Shown: positions 24,070 to 32,906 of the stretch, piece by piece
Layout: every line of letters starts with the position of its first letter
Numbering within the stretch: position 1 is the first letter of the stretch
Assembly: GCA_965216205.1 (NCBI GenBank)
Contig: OZ244139.1
Location: 1,922,001-1,986,000 of the forward strand
DNA length: 64,000 bases
Direction: 5' to 3'
Source of the DNA: CADEDH01 sp965216205
GTDB taxonomy: Bacteria; Actinomycetota; Acidimicrobiia; Acidimicrobiales; SZUA-35
Translations under genes and position numbers: made by a program
The notes under the pieces: generated by a model
Told to the model about the DNA's origin: nothing
Database searches by the model: none
The model's input: the letters and a program-made list of their open reading frames with translations, nothing else

Positions 24070-26369
24070 TGGAGGGGCTCGCTCGGCTGGTCACCGGCCG
24101 ACCCCGGCTCGTGCTCGGGGTGCTCGGCGCCCTCGTCGTCGCGGCCGGGGCCTACGGCCACGACGCGCCCAGCGCGCTGTCGCCGGCCGGGTACGAGGTG
24201 GTCGGCAGCGAGTCGACCCTGGCCGCGGAGGTGCTCGCCGACGAGTTCGGGACCGGCCCGCCCAACCTCGTCCTGCTCGCGACGAGCGACGGCCCCGACG
24301 GCGTCGACGGTGCCGAGTCGGCCGCAGACGGGCTCGAGCTGGGGCGACGGCTGGCGGCGACGGACGCCGTGGCGGACGTCAACTCGTATTGGGCGACCGG
24401 CGCCGAGCAGCTCCGGAGCACCGATGGTCGGCAGGCGATCATCACCGGCAGGATCGTGGCCGACGAGTCCGACGTCTACGACCGGGCCGAGGCGATACGC
24501 AGCGAGTTCGCTGGCTCGTTCGGATCGCTCGACGTCGGTGTCGGCGGCAGCGGCACGATGAATCTCGAGGTGGTCGAGGAATCGGAACGCGATCTCCTCC
24601 GGGCCGAACTGATCGCCATCCCGTTGACGACGATCATCATGCTCGTCGTGTTCCGGAGCGTGGTGGCCGCGCTCCTCCCCCTGATCGTCAGCGCTGTGGC
24701 GGTCGGGGGTACCGCCGCCGCCCTCAAGGGCCTCAGCGAGGTCACGCTCGTCTCGATCTTCGCCCTCAACCTCACCACGGCGCTCGGGTTGGGCATGGGC
24801 ATCGACTACAGCCTCTTCCTCCTGTCGCGCTGGCGCGAGGAGCGGGCCGGCGGCCGGTCGACCGACGACGCTATGCGTACCGCGCTGGTGGTGGCCGGTC
24901 GTCCGATCCTGTTCAGCGGTCTGACGACGGCCGCCACCCTCGCCGCGCTGCTCCTCTTCGACTATCCGCTGCTCCGCTCGATGGCGATCGCCGGCTTCGC
25001 GGTGGTGGCGCTGGCCGCGATCGGGGCCCTGCTCGCACTCCCTGCGGCGATGTCGCTCCTGGGCGACCGGATCGACCGGTGGTCGATCCGCCGACCGGCG
25101 CCCAAGGCGATCGAGGACGGATGGTGGTACGCGCTCGCCCACCGGGTGATGGCCCGTCCGAAGATCACCGCTGCGGTCACCGTCGGCATCCTCCTGGTAC
25201 TCGGGGCGCCGTTCCTTCGAGCCCAGTTCGGCATTCCCGACGATCGGGCCCTGCCGCAGACCGCGCCGTCGAGGGAGGTGGCCCAGGCGCTCCGGACCGG
25301 CTTCGACGCCCGCGAGTTCGGTGCGTTGGCCGCAGTCGCAGCCACCTGGGATGACGATCTCGTCGAGGCGGACGAGGCCGGGCCCGACGACGCCGCCGAC
25401 GCCTACGCGTCGTCGGTCAGCGGCATCGACGGGGTGCACCGGGTCGAGACGGCGACCGGGATCTACGCGGACGGCATCCGGGTCGGAGAAGCGCCGGCTC
25501 CCGAACGGTTCAGGAGCGGGCCGTCGATCGCTGGCGAGGCGGGCGCGAGTGGCGGCCGGTGGTTCGCGGTCGTGCCGGCGGTCGAGCCGATCTCGCCCGC
25601 AGGTGAAGACCTCGTGGCCGCGATCCGGGCCCTGCCAGCGCCGACCGAGGTGCTGGTGGGCGGCGAGTCGGCCCGCCTCGTCGACAACAAGGCCGAGATC
25701 GCAGCGAAGATCCCCCTGGTCGTGATCTGGGTGGTGGTTGCGATCGGTGTGCTGCTGTACCGGAGCTTCGGCAGCGTGCTCGTGCCGGTCAAGGCGATCG
25801 TGCTCAACGCGCTGAGCCTCACCGCGGCGTTCGGGGCCATCGTCTGGATCTTCCAGGACGGGCGGCTGTCGGGGCTGCTCGGCTTCACCCCGACCGGGCT
25901 CACCGACGCCCAGACCCCGGTGTTGATCCTGTGCATCGCGTTCGGGCTGTCCATGGACTACGAGGTGTTCCTCCTGTCGCGCATCAAGGAGGAGTGGGAT
26001 GCCACCGGCGACCCCCGGCGCTCGGTCGCCGTCGGCCTCCAGCGAACGGGCGGGATCATCACCGCCGCCGCGATCCTCATGGCGGTCGTGTTCCTCGCCT
26101 TCGCCACCGGGAGGGTGACGTTCATCCAGATGGTCGGCGTTGGTCTCGCCCTCTCCATCGTCATGGACGCGACACTCGTCCGCAGCCTCCTCGTCCCCTC
26201 GTTCATGGTGCTCGCCGGCAGGTGGAACTGGTGGTCACCGTGGCGGCGCAGCGATCCTCCGGCCGCGGCCGCCACCGCGCCGACGGCCGAGCCGACGGCC
26301 GAGCCCGTCGGCGTGGGGGTCAGCCCGGAGATGGCGACCAGTCTCGGAACCGACAGGAGCACCCGATGA
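24069..26369 (+). CDS. MMPL/RND-family membrane exporter
   Basis: The 766-residue protein has an N-terminal helix, two large external loops and two helix bundles with the proton-relay motifs LGMGIDYSLFLLSRWREE and GLSMDYEVFLLSRIKEEW. The first external loop carries VVEESERDLLRAELIAIP before the first bundle, as in MmpL proteins. The C terminus ends in a short Ala/Thr/Pro tail. It is coupled to both neighbours (TGATG upstream, ATGA downstream), which suggests that it exports the product made with the hotdog protein and the ketoacyl synthase. The cargo is unknown. Confidence 0.88.
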   Translation: MEGLARLVTGRPRLVLGVLGALVVAAGAYGHDAPSALSPAGYEVVGSESTLAAEVLADEFGTGPPNLVLLATSDGPDGVDGAESAADGLELGRRLAATDAVADVNSYWATGAEQLRSTDGRQAIITGRIVADESDVYDRAEAIRSEFAGSFGSLDVGVGGSGTMNLEVVEESERDLLRAELIAIPLTTIIMLVVFRSVVAALLPLIVSAVAVGGTAAALKGLSEVTLVSIFALNLTTALGLGMGIDYSLFLLSRWREERAGGRSTDDAMRTALVVAGRPILFSGLTTAATLAALLLFDYPLLRSMAIAGFAVVALAAIGALLALPAAMSLLGDRIDRWSIRRPAPKAIEDGWWYALAHRVMARPKITAAVTVGILLVLGAPFLRAQFGIPDDRALPQTAPSREVAQALRTGFDAREFGALAAVAATWDDDLVEADEAGPDDAADAYASSVSGIDGVHRVETATGIYADGIRVGEAPAPERFRSGPSIAGEAGASGGRWFAVVPAVEPISPAGEDLVAAIRALPAPTEVLVGGESARLVDNKAEIAAKIPLVVIWVVVAIGVLLYRSFGSVLVPVKAIVLNALSLTAAFGAIVWIFQDGRLSGLLGFTPTGLTDAQTPVLILCIAFGLSMDYEVFLLSRIKEEWDATGDPRRSVAVGLQRTGGIITAAAILMAVVFLAFATGRVTFIQMVGVGLALSIVMDATLVRSLLVPSFMVLAGRWNWWSPWRRSDPPAAAATAPTAEPTAEPVGVGVSPEMATSLGTDRSTR

Positions 26370-27361
26370 ACGAGCGAGTCCCCCCGTCCCCCAACCGGTC
26401 CCCGGTTCCCACGAGGCTGTTGTCGGTGGGGACGGCCCTTCCCGGGGAGGTCGTCACCAACGACGACCTGGCCGCGATCCTCGACACCGACGACGAGTGG
26501 ATCGTGACCCGGACCGGCATCCGGGAGCGACGCCGCGGTGGAACCACGACGGGCCTGGCGGTCGAAGCCGGGCAGGAGGCGCTCGAGCGGTCGGGCATCG
26601 ACCGTGGGCTGGTCGACCTCGTGATCGTCGCCACCCAGACTCCCGACGACCTGTGCCCGTCGACCGCGGCCGGCGTGCAGCATGCCCTCGGTCTCGACTG
26701 CGCGGCCTATGACCTCAACGCGGCCTGCTCGGGCTTCTCCTACGGTCTGGTGACCGCCCAGGCGATGATCGGAACCGGGCTGCGGGCCGTGCTCATCGTC
26801 GGCGTCGACCGGATGACGGCTGCCACCAATTACGAGGACCGCAGCACGGCGATCCTCTTCGGCGATGGCGCCGGTGCGGTCGTGCTGGCGGCCGATCGGC
26901 TCCCCGGTGTCGGGCCCGACGGCGGGCCCCACGGTCTTCTCGGCTGGGATCTCGGCACCGACGGCAGCCGGCCCGACATCCTCAGGAGCGGCATCACCGA
27001 CGGCCGGATGACCGGGGTGGAGATGAACGGGAAGGTGCTGTTCAAGTACATGCTCGGCTACGCCGCCGACGCAGCGACCCGCGCGGTCGCCGACGCCGGG
27101 CTCTGCTTCGACGACATCCGGGCCGTCCTGGCCCATCAGGCGAATCAGCGGATCCTCGACGCGGTCGCCGATCGACTCTGCCTCGACCGCTCGAAGTTCG
27201 TGTCGGTCATCGCCGACACGGGGAACACGTCGGCTGCCTCCGTGCCCATCGCGCTGGACGCGGCGGTGGCCGACGGCACGGTGGGCGACGGCGACGCCAT
27301 CCTGCTCCTCGGGTTCGGGGGTGGTCTCTCCTGGGCCGCCACGGTGGCGATCTGGCGCTGA
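26366..27361 (+). CDS. 3-oxoacyl-ACP synthase III (FabH-type ketosynthase)
   Basis: KASIII condenses an acyl-CoA with malonyl-ACP. The 331-residue product shows the full Cys-His-Asn triad: Cys121 in LNAACSGF, His257 in LAHQANQRI and Asn287 in TGNTSAAS. It also has TDDEWIVTRTGIRERR and GDGAGAVVL. ATG 26366 overlaps the MMPL stop by 4 nt and has an ACAGGAG site. Its position as the last gene of a hotdog-MMPL-KASIII operon, without ACP or other FAS genes, points to a specialised lipid or polyketide starter step rather than housekeeping FabH; this is inference. Confidence 0.88.
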   Translation: MNERVPPSPNRSPVPTRLLSVGTALPGEVVTNDDLAAILDTDDEWIVTRTGIRERRRGGTTTGLAVEAGQEALERSGIDRGLVDLVIVATQTPDDLCPSTAAGVQHALGLDCAAYDLNAACSGFSYGLVTAQAMIGTGLRAVLIVGVDRMTAATNYEDRSTAILFGDGAGAVVLAADRLPGVGPDGGPHGLLGWDLGTDGSRPDILRSGITDGRMTGVEMNGKVLFKYMLGYAADAATRAVADAGLCFDDIRAVLAHQANQRILDAVADRLCLDRSKFVSVIADTGNTSAASVPIALDAAVADGTVGDGDAILLLGFGGGLSWAATVAIWR

Positions 27362-27446
27362 CCTCGGATTTTGGGGGTAGTCAGAATCGAAACGATGAGC
27401 TACGTTGTCCCCCGGCGAGCGGAGTCCAAGGACTCGTGATCTCGCC

Positions 27447-28724
27447 ATGGCTGAAACCCGTTCACCGCTCGTCGCTGTCGCCCCGGCTCGGCGTCGACTC
27501 CTGGTGGCTCTGCTCACCGCGGTCACCGTGCTCGTTGCGCTCGTCGACCCAGCGGCCGCCCACGACCCGGTGGAGGCTGAGGACGAACCCGTCGTCCGGG
27601 AGCTGACATTCCCGGTCGTCGGTCCGGTCAACTACAGCGACACGTGGGGCGCTTGCCGCGGGGCCGGCTGCCGCCGATCCCACAAGGGCGCCGACATCTT
27701 CGGGGCGAAGCTCGCCCCGCTGGTGGCCGCGGCCGACGGCGTGGTCGTGTCGGTCAGGCGGACCGCGCTCACCACGGCCGGCAACAAGATCATCATCGAG
27801 GACGAGGAGGGCTGGCGCTACGTCTACTTCCACGTCAACAACGACACGCCGGGAACCGATGACGGCGCCAACCCCCAGGCGTGGATCATCGCCAACCGGT
27901 TGCGCCTCGGTGACCGGGTGGAGGCCGGTGACGTGATCGCCTACCTCGGCGACTCGGGCAACGCCGAGGAGACCCCGAACCACCTCCACTTCGAGTTGCA
28001 CGAGCCGGGCGTCGGCGCGATCAACCCGACGGCGAGCCTCGATGCCGCCGTGGCGGCGGGACGGGTGATCGGGGTGTCGCCGCTCGCATCCTCAGCCGCC
28101 GGTCGGGCAGAGCACGAGCCGGCGATCACCGCCTGGTACGAGGCGCTGCTGGGGCGTGCTCCGACGGGTACGGAGTTGTTCGCCTGGGCCGACCGGTTCG
28201 ACGTCGGGTTCGGCAATCTCGACGACCTCATCGCCGACCTCACGATGGCCCCCCAGCGCTACCGGCCGGCCGGGACGGCGCTGCGGGCCCACATGGTGAC
28301 CCTCGACCGCCGGCCCGACATCGACGAGCTGCGGGCGTCGGAGGCGGTGTACCGCGACGGGGATCATCTCGACGTCATCGAGGCGCTGCTGGAGGGCGAG
28401 GCCTTCGCGGAGCTCCACGGCACGCTCTCCGACGCGGCGTTCATCGAGGTGATCTACCAGAACGCCCGGGGTCGAGCGCCGAGCGACGGCGTTCGCGCCT
28501 ACTGGCGCGACCAGTTGGCCGGCGGCCGCCCCCGAGCGGAGATGGTCGGGTACTTCGTCGAGTCGTTCGGCGTGAAGAACCGCACGTGGCACGCCCTGGA
28601 GGTCATGCAGGCCCACCGTGCAGCGGCCGATCGCCTCCCCACGGCGGAGGAGTACGACCGGTGGGTCCCCCACCTCGACGACGGCGGGCAGATCGTCGAC
28701 ATCGTCGAGGCCATCAGGAGCTGA
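27447..28724 (+). CDS. secreted M23 (LytM) metallopeptidase-like protein with DUF4214-type C-terminal region
   Basis: The 425-residue product has an N-terminal signal peptide (RRRLLVALLTAVTVLVALVDPAAA). Residues 50-200 form an M23 domain with the zinc ligands His79/Asp83 (SHKGADIF) and NHLHFELH (His179, His181). M23 enzymes cut peptide bridges in peptidoglycan or regulate amidases. Residues about 225-400 contain two repeats of the helical DUF4214 type (TAWYEALLGRAPTGTEL and VIYQNARGRAPSDGVRAYW). ATG 27447 is chosen for the signal peptide; a TTG at 27405 lies in frame upstream. Confidence 0.82.
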   Translation: MAETRSPLVAVAPARRRLLVALLTAVTVLVALVDPAAAHDPVEAEDEPVVRELTFPVVGPVNYSDTWGACRGAGCRRSHKGADIFGAKLAPLVAAADGVVVSVRRTALTTAGNKIIIEDEEGWRYVYFHVNNDTPGTDDGANPQAWIIANRLRLGDRVEAGDVIAYLGDSGNAEETPNHLHFELHEPGVGAINPTASLDAAVAAGRVIGVSPLASSAAGRAEHEPAITAWYEALLGRAPTGTELFAWADRFDVGFGNLDDLIADLTMAPQRYRPAGTALRAHMVTLDRRPDIDELRASEAVYRDGDHLDVIEALLEGEAFAELHGTLSDAAFIEVIYQNARGRAPSDGVRAYWRDQLAGGRPRAEMVGYFVESFGVKNRTWHALEVMQAHRAAADRLPTAEEYDRWVPHLDDGGQIVDIVEAIRS

Positions 28725-29006
28725 CCGGAACCGACACGATCGCCGCCGGACCGTCATCGTCCGTCGCCCAGCACGGGCGCCGGGCGATCGGTCGCGCCCA
28801 TCCTCCGCCATGACGCCCGGTCAGGGGGTCGCAGGTCCGGTGATGTGTAGCAGGATCGACAACCATGCGTGTCATGGTTCCGTAATGTTGCTAGGGTCCC
28901 AGCCGAAGACCTGCGTGGTCGTTCATCGAACCCCCTAGCCCCAGACGACGCCCCGGCGTGGTCTGGCACCGGTGGCGGAGCCGGTGTGTACGAGGAGTGA
29001 TGCGGA
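28725..29006 (+). promoter_or_regulatory. leader of the Rpf-like gene: promoter, palindrome, hairpin
   Basis: A GTGTCA -35-like element (28869-28874) and TAGGGT -10 element (28892-28897) are spaced 17 nt. A perfect palindrome, AACCATG / CATGGTT (28861-28867, 28873-28879), overlaps the -35 and could be an operator. The predicted leader of about 100 nt ends in a small hairpin (CACCGG 28967-28972 with CCGGTG 28981-28986) followed by GAGGAG before the GTG start. I see no c-di-AMP (ydaO) riboswitch core in it. Confidence 0.4.
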
Positions 29007-29879
29007 GTGCGAGTGGATGTGCGAGGTCCGCTGGCCGCGGCGCGGCCCACCCGAGGTGCGCTTGTCGCCTCGTTGTTCGCGGTCGTGATGATCGCGCTCG
29101 TTGCCTTCTACAGCCTGTCGACCGAGGACGACGACGTCGCCCTCGACACCGAGGCTCGGATCGCGGCCAACCCCAGCCCCCGACCGACCACCTCGACGAC
29201 CGCCGGACCGGTCGCCGATGCTGGCGAGGACGAGTCCGGGAACGCGGCAGGCGACGACCGGGACGGCGACGGCGGCCCCGACCGGTCGCGAACCGTCAAC
29301 TACGCCCTCTCCCTCGGCGATGTCGAGGGGGAAGCCCTGCTCCGCAGCGGATCTACCGAGGCGGCCACCGCCACCCCCACGACCCAGGCCACGACCACCA
29401 CGACCGCGGCCCCTGCAGCGCAGACAACCGTGATCGATCAGTCGGGCTCGTCGACCAGCCTGGTCGACGAGGAGGCGACCGGCGGCGACGGCGCAGCCGA
29501 CCCCGACGACACCACCGATACGAGCACATCGGATACGACCGACACGACCGCACCGGCGGAGACCACCACGACCGCCGCACCGTCGTCCGACTCCGACGGG
29601 TTCGTCGACGCCGGGCACGGCGTCCTCGTGCCACCGGTGCTCCTGAAGATCCGATTCTGTGAATCGACCGACAACTACCAGGCGGCCAACCCCAGCTCGA
29701 CCGCCCGTGGTGCCTATCAGTTCCTGCGGAGCAGTTGGGCCGCCTACGGGCACGCCGATCGATACGGGGTCTCGGAGGCCCACCTGGCCTCCAACGCCCA
29801 GCAGGACGAGGCGGCACTGATCACCTGGCAGCGCGACGGTACGAGGCCGTGGGCCGCCAGCCGCTCCTGCTGGGGCTGA
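29007..29879 (+). CDS. resuscitation-promoting-factor-like / transglycosylase-like secreted protein
   Basis: The 290-residue product has one N-terminal membrane segment (LVASLFAVVMIALVAFYSL), so it is anchored or exported. A long Thr/Asp/Pro-rich low-complexity linker (about residues 50-200) leads to a C-terminal transglycosylase-like domain. That domain shows IRFCESTDNYQAAN with a candidate catalytic Glu219, GAYQFLRSSWAAYG, and a final RPWAASRSCWG whose cysteine may pair with the one in FCES. This is the Rpf/lysozyme-like fold that cleaves glycan strands and promotes regrowth. The GTG start has GAGGAG 9 nt upstream. Confidence 0.85.
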   Translation: MRVDVRGPLAAARPTRGALVASLFAVVMIALVAFYSLSTEDDDVALDTEARIAANPSPRPTTSTTAGPVADAGEDESGNAAGDDRDGDGGPDRSRTVNYALSLGDVEGEALLRSGSTEAATATPTTQATTTTTAAPAAQTTVIDQSGSSTSLVDEEATGGDGAADPDDTTDTSTSDTTDTTAPAETTTTAAPSSDSDGFVDAGHGVLVPPVLLKIRFCESTDNYQAANPSSTARGAYQFLRSSWAAYGHADRYGVSEAHLASNAQQDEAALITWQRDGTRPWAASRSCWG

Positions 29880-29929
29880 CCGCTCGACCGGTCGCCGCGG
29901 CGACCGGTCCGTTGCGATCGGTCGCGGAC

Positions 29930-30361
29930 TCAGGCTCCCGAGGGGGCCTCATCTGACCCGTCGGCGCCGGTGCCGTCAGGGCCGGGGTCGCTGGCGGTGC
30001 TCGCTGCGTCGGTGCCCTCGGAGTCGCTGTCACCACGGTTGGTGGCTTTCTTCACCACGTCACCGACATCGCTCGACACCGACGAGAACGTGTCGGAGAG
30101 GGCGTCCTTCACCAGCACACCCATCTCCTTGAAGTCGGCCCGAACGGCCGGATCCTTCACCGCAGCACCCAGGGAGTCGAAGGCGTCCTGGAGCTTGTGC
30201 CCGAAGTCCTCGAGGCTCGCCCTCGTCGATCCTCCCTCGGTGGCGGCATCGTCCTGATCGTCCGCCGCTTCGGCCTCCTGCTCCAGGTGGAGCTTCAGCT
30301 TGAGGCCGAGCGCCTCCGCCTTGCTCGATACCCGCTTCCATGCCTCGTTCTGCTCTGCCAT
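29930..30361 (-). CDS. uncharacterised small acidic helical protein
   Basis: The 143-residue product begins MAEQNEAWKRVSSKAEALGLKLKLH and is predicted to be largely helical up to about residue 105, followed by an acidic, disordered Ser/Asp/Gly-rich tail. The segment FGHKLQDAFDSLGAAVKDPAVR resembles short CsbD-like or phasin-like helices, but I do not recognise a family. ATG 30361 is preferred over TTG 30364 because of the AGGTGAG site. There is no signal peptide. Confidence 0.7.
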   Translation of the reverse strand: MAEQNEAWKRVSSKAEALGLKLKLHLEQEAEAADDQDDAATEGGSTRASLEDFGHKLQDAFDSLGAAVKDPAVRADFKEMGVLVKDALSDTFSSVSSDVGDVVKKATNRGDSDSEGTDAASTASDPGPDGTGADGSDEAPSGA

Positions 30362-30539
30362 CAACTCTCACCTTTCGTGACGGGATCGGTCCGTCCTCGT
30401 GTCGGCCCTGGGGCCACGTGTTGGACCTCATGGCCGAATCTAGTGGACCAGGCCCCGATCGATTCGGCGGCTTCCGGGGCCTGCGCCCGCGCCCGCGAGC
30501 CGTAGGCTTCCACCCATCGCTCAGAACGACCCGACAGCC

Positions 30540-31517
30540 GTGGGCCGAATCCGTCGACTCGGAGAGGAGCTCGACGAGGTGGCACCCGATGTGCTCGTCG
30601 CCGTGCCGAGTCCGGAGGCGTTCCTGGCCGAGCTCGTCTACGCTCAGCGGCCGCCCATCCACGAGCGCCGGATCCCCAGCTACGGCGCCTTCATCGAACC
30701 GTCCATCGCGCTGACGGGCTGGGCGGAGACGGTCGGCTTCGACGTGAGTCGGCGCAACGTCTCGGAGCTCACCGACGCCGCCGTCCGCCGCTTCGCCGAC
30801 GGGATCGTGAGTTGGGCGGTACGGCGGGAGGGTGCGGTGGACGACCTGGTCGTGTTCGATCGGAGCGTCGGGTCCGAGCGTGACCTCTCGATCCTGGCCG
30901 AGGCGACCGGCGCTGCTGTCGTGCAGCGGCATCCAGTGGGAACGGTTCGAGCGGTGGGGAGCTTCGGTGTCCTCCGCTTCGATGGCATCGACTGGCAGTT
31001 GGAGCTCCCGATCGACCGGTGGCTCGATGTCGACGGGTGCGGGGCCGGTCCGTTGACGCCCGACCTGCTCGACCGGATGCTCCGCTTCGCCGTCCACGAT
31101 GTCGCCGCTCGCGGGATCGGCGCCACGTTCGTGGTCGCCCCCGGCGGCCGCCTCCTGCCCTCGGCGGAGCGTCGCTACGGCTCACCGCCCGAGCTGAGCA
31201 TCGAGCGCCCCGCCGACCTCGCACCGCTCTACCACATCCTCGGCCAACTCGACGGCGCTGCCGTGTTCGACGAATCGGGGACGCTTCGCCACCTCGGCGT
31301 CCGCCTGGTGCCCAGCGTGCAGGCGGAGACCGACGTCGACCCGTACCGCGGCACCCGGCACACGTCGGCCCTCCGGTACAGCTACGACGACCCGTCGGCA
31401 ACCATCATCGTCGTCAGCGAGGACGGCCCCGTCTCGGTGCTCCGGACCGGACGTCGCCTCGGCCAATCGGCACAGCCGATCAACCACACCGCGGTCGACT
31501 CGCCGATTCGCCGCTAA
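30540..31517 (+). CDS. diadenylate cyclase (DAC/DisA_N domain) protein, c-di-AMP synthase
   Basis: The C-terminal part (about residues 190-310) is a DAC domain, which condenses two ATP into c-di-AMP. It shows GATFVVAP, the DGA motif at 238-240 (LGQLDGAAVFDESG) and the RHT motif at 273-275 (GTRHTSALRYS), followed by ATIIVVSEDGPVSVLRTGR. The first 185 residues are not the DisA helix-hairpin-helix region or the CdaA membrane helices, and I do not recognise them; the protein looks soluble. GTG 30540 is the longest start. GTG 30579, after GGAGAGGAG, is a good alternative. A TAGGCT -10-like box lies at 30503-30508. Confidence 0.85.
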   Translation: MGRIRRLGEELDEVAPDVLVAVPSPEAFLAELVYAQRPPIHERRIPSYGAFIEPSIALTGWAETVGFDVSRRNVSELTDAAVRRFADGIVSWAVRREGAVDDLVVFDRSVGSERDLSILAEATGAAVVQRHPVGTVRAVGSFGVLRFDGIDWQLELPIDRWLDVDGCGAGPLTPDLLDRMLRFAVHDVAARGIGATFVVAPGGRLLPSAERRYGSPPELSIERPADLAPLYHILGQLDGAAVFDESGTLRHLGVRLVPSVQAETDVDPYRGTRHTSALRYSYDDPSATIIVVSEDGPVSVLRTGRRLGQSAQPINHTAVDSPIRR

Positions 31518-31539
31518 CTAACGGGCAGTTCATCGCGAC

Positions 31540-31555
31540 GAAACAGAGCCGAAAC
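31540..31555 (+). promoter_or_regulatory. possible GlnR-type nitrogen box
   Basis: Two GAAAC half-sites at 31540-31544 and 31551-31555 are separated by exactly 6 nt, about 90 nt before the PII gene. GlnR sites in actinobacteria consist of GTnAC/GAAAC half-sites with 6-nt spacing, and PII genes are classic GlnR targets. The flanking a-site is poor (TTCAT at 31529-31533), so the call is tentative. Confidence 0.35.
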
Positions 31556-31643
31556 ACGGGCCCCGTACGTTCGTCTTGCTGACGGCACTGCTCGACCAGC
31601 GACCACCCGACACCGCAAGAGGCGAGACGATCGAAAGGCCGAC

Positions 31644-31982
31644 ATGCAACTCGTGACCGCAGTGATCAAGCCCCACATGCTCGACTCGGTGAAGGATGCG
31701 CTCAACGAGGTGGGCGTGCAGGGGATGACCGTCACCGAGGTGAAGGGATTCGGCCGGCAAGGCGGCCACACCGAGACGTACCGCGGCGCGGAGTACCGTG
31801 TCGACTTCGTGCCGAAGCTGAAGGTGGAGATCGTCATCGACGAGGTCGACGTGGGACCGGTCGCCGAGGCCATCGGCGTCGCGGCTCGGACCGGGAAGAT
31901 CGGTGATGGGAAGATCTGGGTCGTCCCGGTGGACGCCCTGGTGCGTATCCGGACCGGCGAGACCGGCAACGACGCCGTCTGA
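31644..31982 (+). CDS. glnB: PII nitrogen regulatory protein
   Basis: PII is a trimeric sensor of ATP/ADP, 2-oxoglutarate and nitrogen status. The 112-residue length is exact for the family. It has MQLVTAVIKPHMLDSVKDAL, the T-loop TEVKGFGRQGGHTETYRGAEYRVDFVPK region with the modifiable Tyr51, and the C-terminal TGKIGDGKIWVVPV nucleotide-binding motif. An AGAGGCGAG stretch (31619-31627) lies too far upstream to be a confident ribosome site. Unusually, no ammonium transporter (amtB) or glnD/glnE gene is adjacent. Confidence 0.95.
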   Translation: MQLVTAVIKPHMLDSVKDALNEVGVQGMTVTEVKGFGRQGGHTETYRGAEYRVDFVPKLKVEIVIDEVDVGPVAEAIGVAARTGKIGDGKIWVVPVDALVRIRTGETGNDAV

Positions 31983-32070
31983 ACCGGGCCTCCGGCCACG
32001 CCGCTGCGTCTGGGGCGGGGGCAGGTACCCCCGCAGGCCTCGCCGGCACGGCGACTCGACGAGTCGCCCG

Positions 32071-32832
32071 CTACCGCCAGGTCTGGCCGCCGCCCCAGAC
32101 GTTCAGCTTCTCGCCGGTGACGTACCCCGCGTTGTCCGACACGAAGAACCGGACGGCGCCGGCGATGTCCTCGGGCTGGCAGACCCGGCCGAACGGCATC
32201 ACCTCGTGGAGCGTCGAGATGTCGTCGATCCCAGCAGCCCCCTTCACGAGGCGTCTCCCCATCTCGGTCTCGACGAGGCCCGGGGCGACGACGTTCACCC
32301 GGATGCCGGCATCGCGCACCTCCTTCGCCAGCGTGAAGGCCAACGCCTCGAGGGCGGCCTTGCCCATGTTGTAGGGCGCGCCGTTGCCGCCGTAGCTCGA
32401 CGTCGCCACCGAAGAGATCACCACGATGTCGCCGCGGTCGTTGGCGGCGAGGTGGGGCACCGCGATGGAGCAGAGATGATGGGGCCCCAGCGCATGGGTG
32501 CTCACCACCCGGAGCAGTTCGTCGGGGTCGGTGTCGACCACCGCTCGGCCCCGGCTGGCGATGCCGCCGTTGCTGACGAGGATGTCGAGCCGTCCGAACC
32601 GGTCGATCACCTCGGCCACGGTCCGCTCGTTGTCGGCGGGGACGGACACGTCGGCCTGGATCGCGAGCCCTGCGGCACCGAGCGCCTCGATCTCGGCCAC
32701 CGTCTCGTCGGCCGATGAGCTGTCGCGTCGGTACGTGACCGCGACGTCGATACCGTCCTGAGCCAGGCCGATGGCGATGCCGCGGCCGATGCCACGACCG
32801 CCGCCGGTGACGAGCGCTAACCGTTGAGACAT
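32071..32832 (-). CDS. short-chain dehydrogenase/reductase (FabG-like)
   Basis: The 253-residue product is a classical SDR. It has the NAD(P)-binding TGGGRGIGRG, the NGG variant of the NAG motif (LVSNGGIAS), the catalytic Ser in VISSVATSS, and YNMGK as the YxxxK motif. The C-terminal GYVTGEKLNVWGGGQTW is typical of 3-oxoacyl-ACP reductase-like members. ATG 32832 has an AGAGGA site. It converges on the PII gene. The substrate cannot be told. Confidence 0.88.
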   Translation of the reverse strand: MSQRLALVTGGGRGIGRGIAIGLAQDGIDVAVTYRRDSSSADETVAEIEALGAAGLAIQADVSVPADNERTVAEVIDRFGRLDILVSNGGIASRGRAVVDTDPDELLRVVSTHALGPHHLCSIAVPHLAANDRGDIVVISSVATSSYGGNGAPYNMGKAALEALAFTLAKEVRDAGIRVNVVAPGLVETEMGRRLVKGAAGIDDISTLHEVMPFGRVCQPEDIAGAVRFFVSDNAGYVTGEKLNVWGGGQTWR

Positions 32833-32906
32833 GTGGATCCTCTAGTCGAGATGTCGCTGGACGAGCCAGCTCCGGGTGTTGGTGCGGGCTCAGGCTACGC
32901 GTCACC

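Noticed and set aside
28725..29006. c-di-AMP (ydaO) riboswitch upstream of the Rpf-like gene
   Set aside because: This is a common arrangement in actinobacteria, but the conserved ydaO core was not found in the leader.
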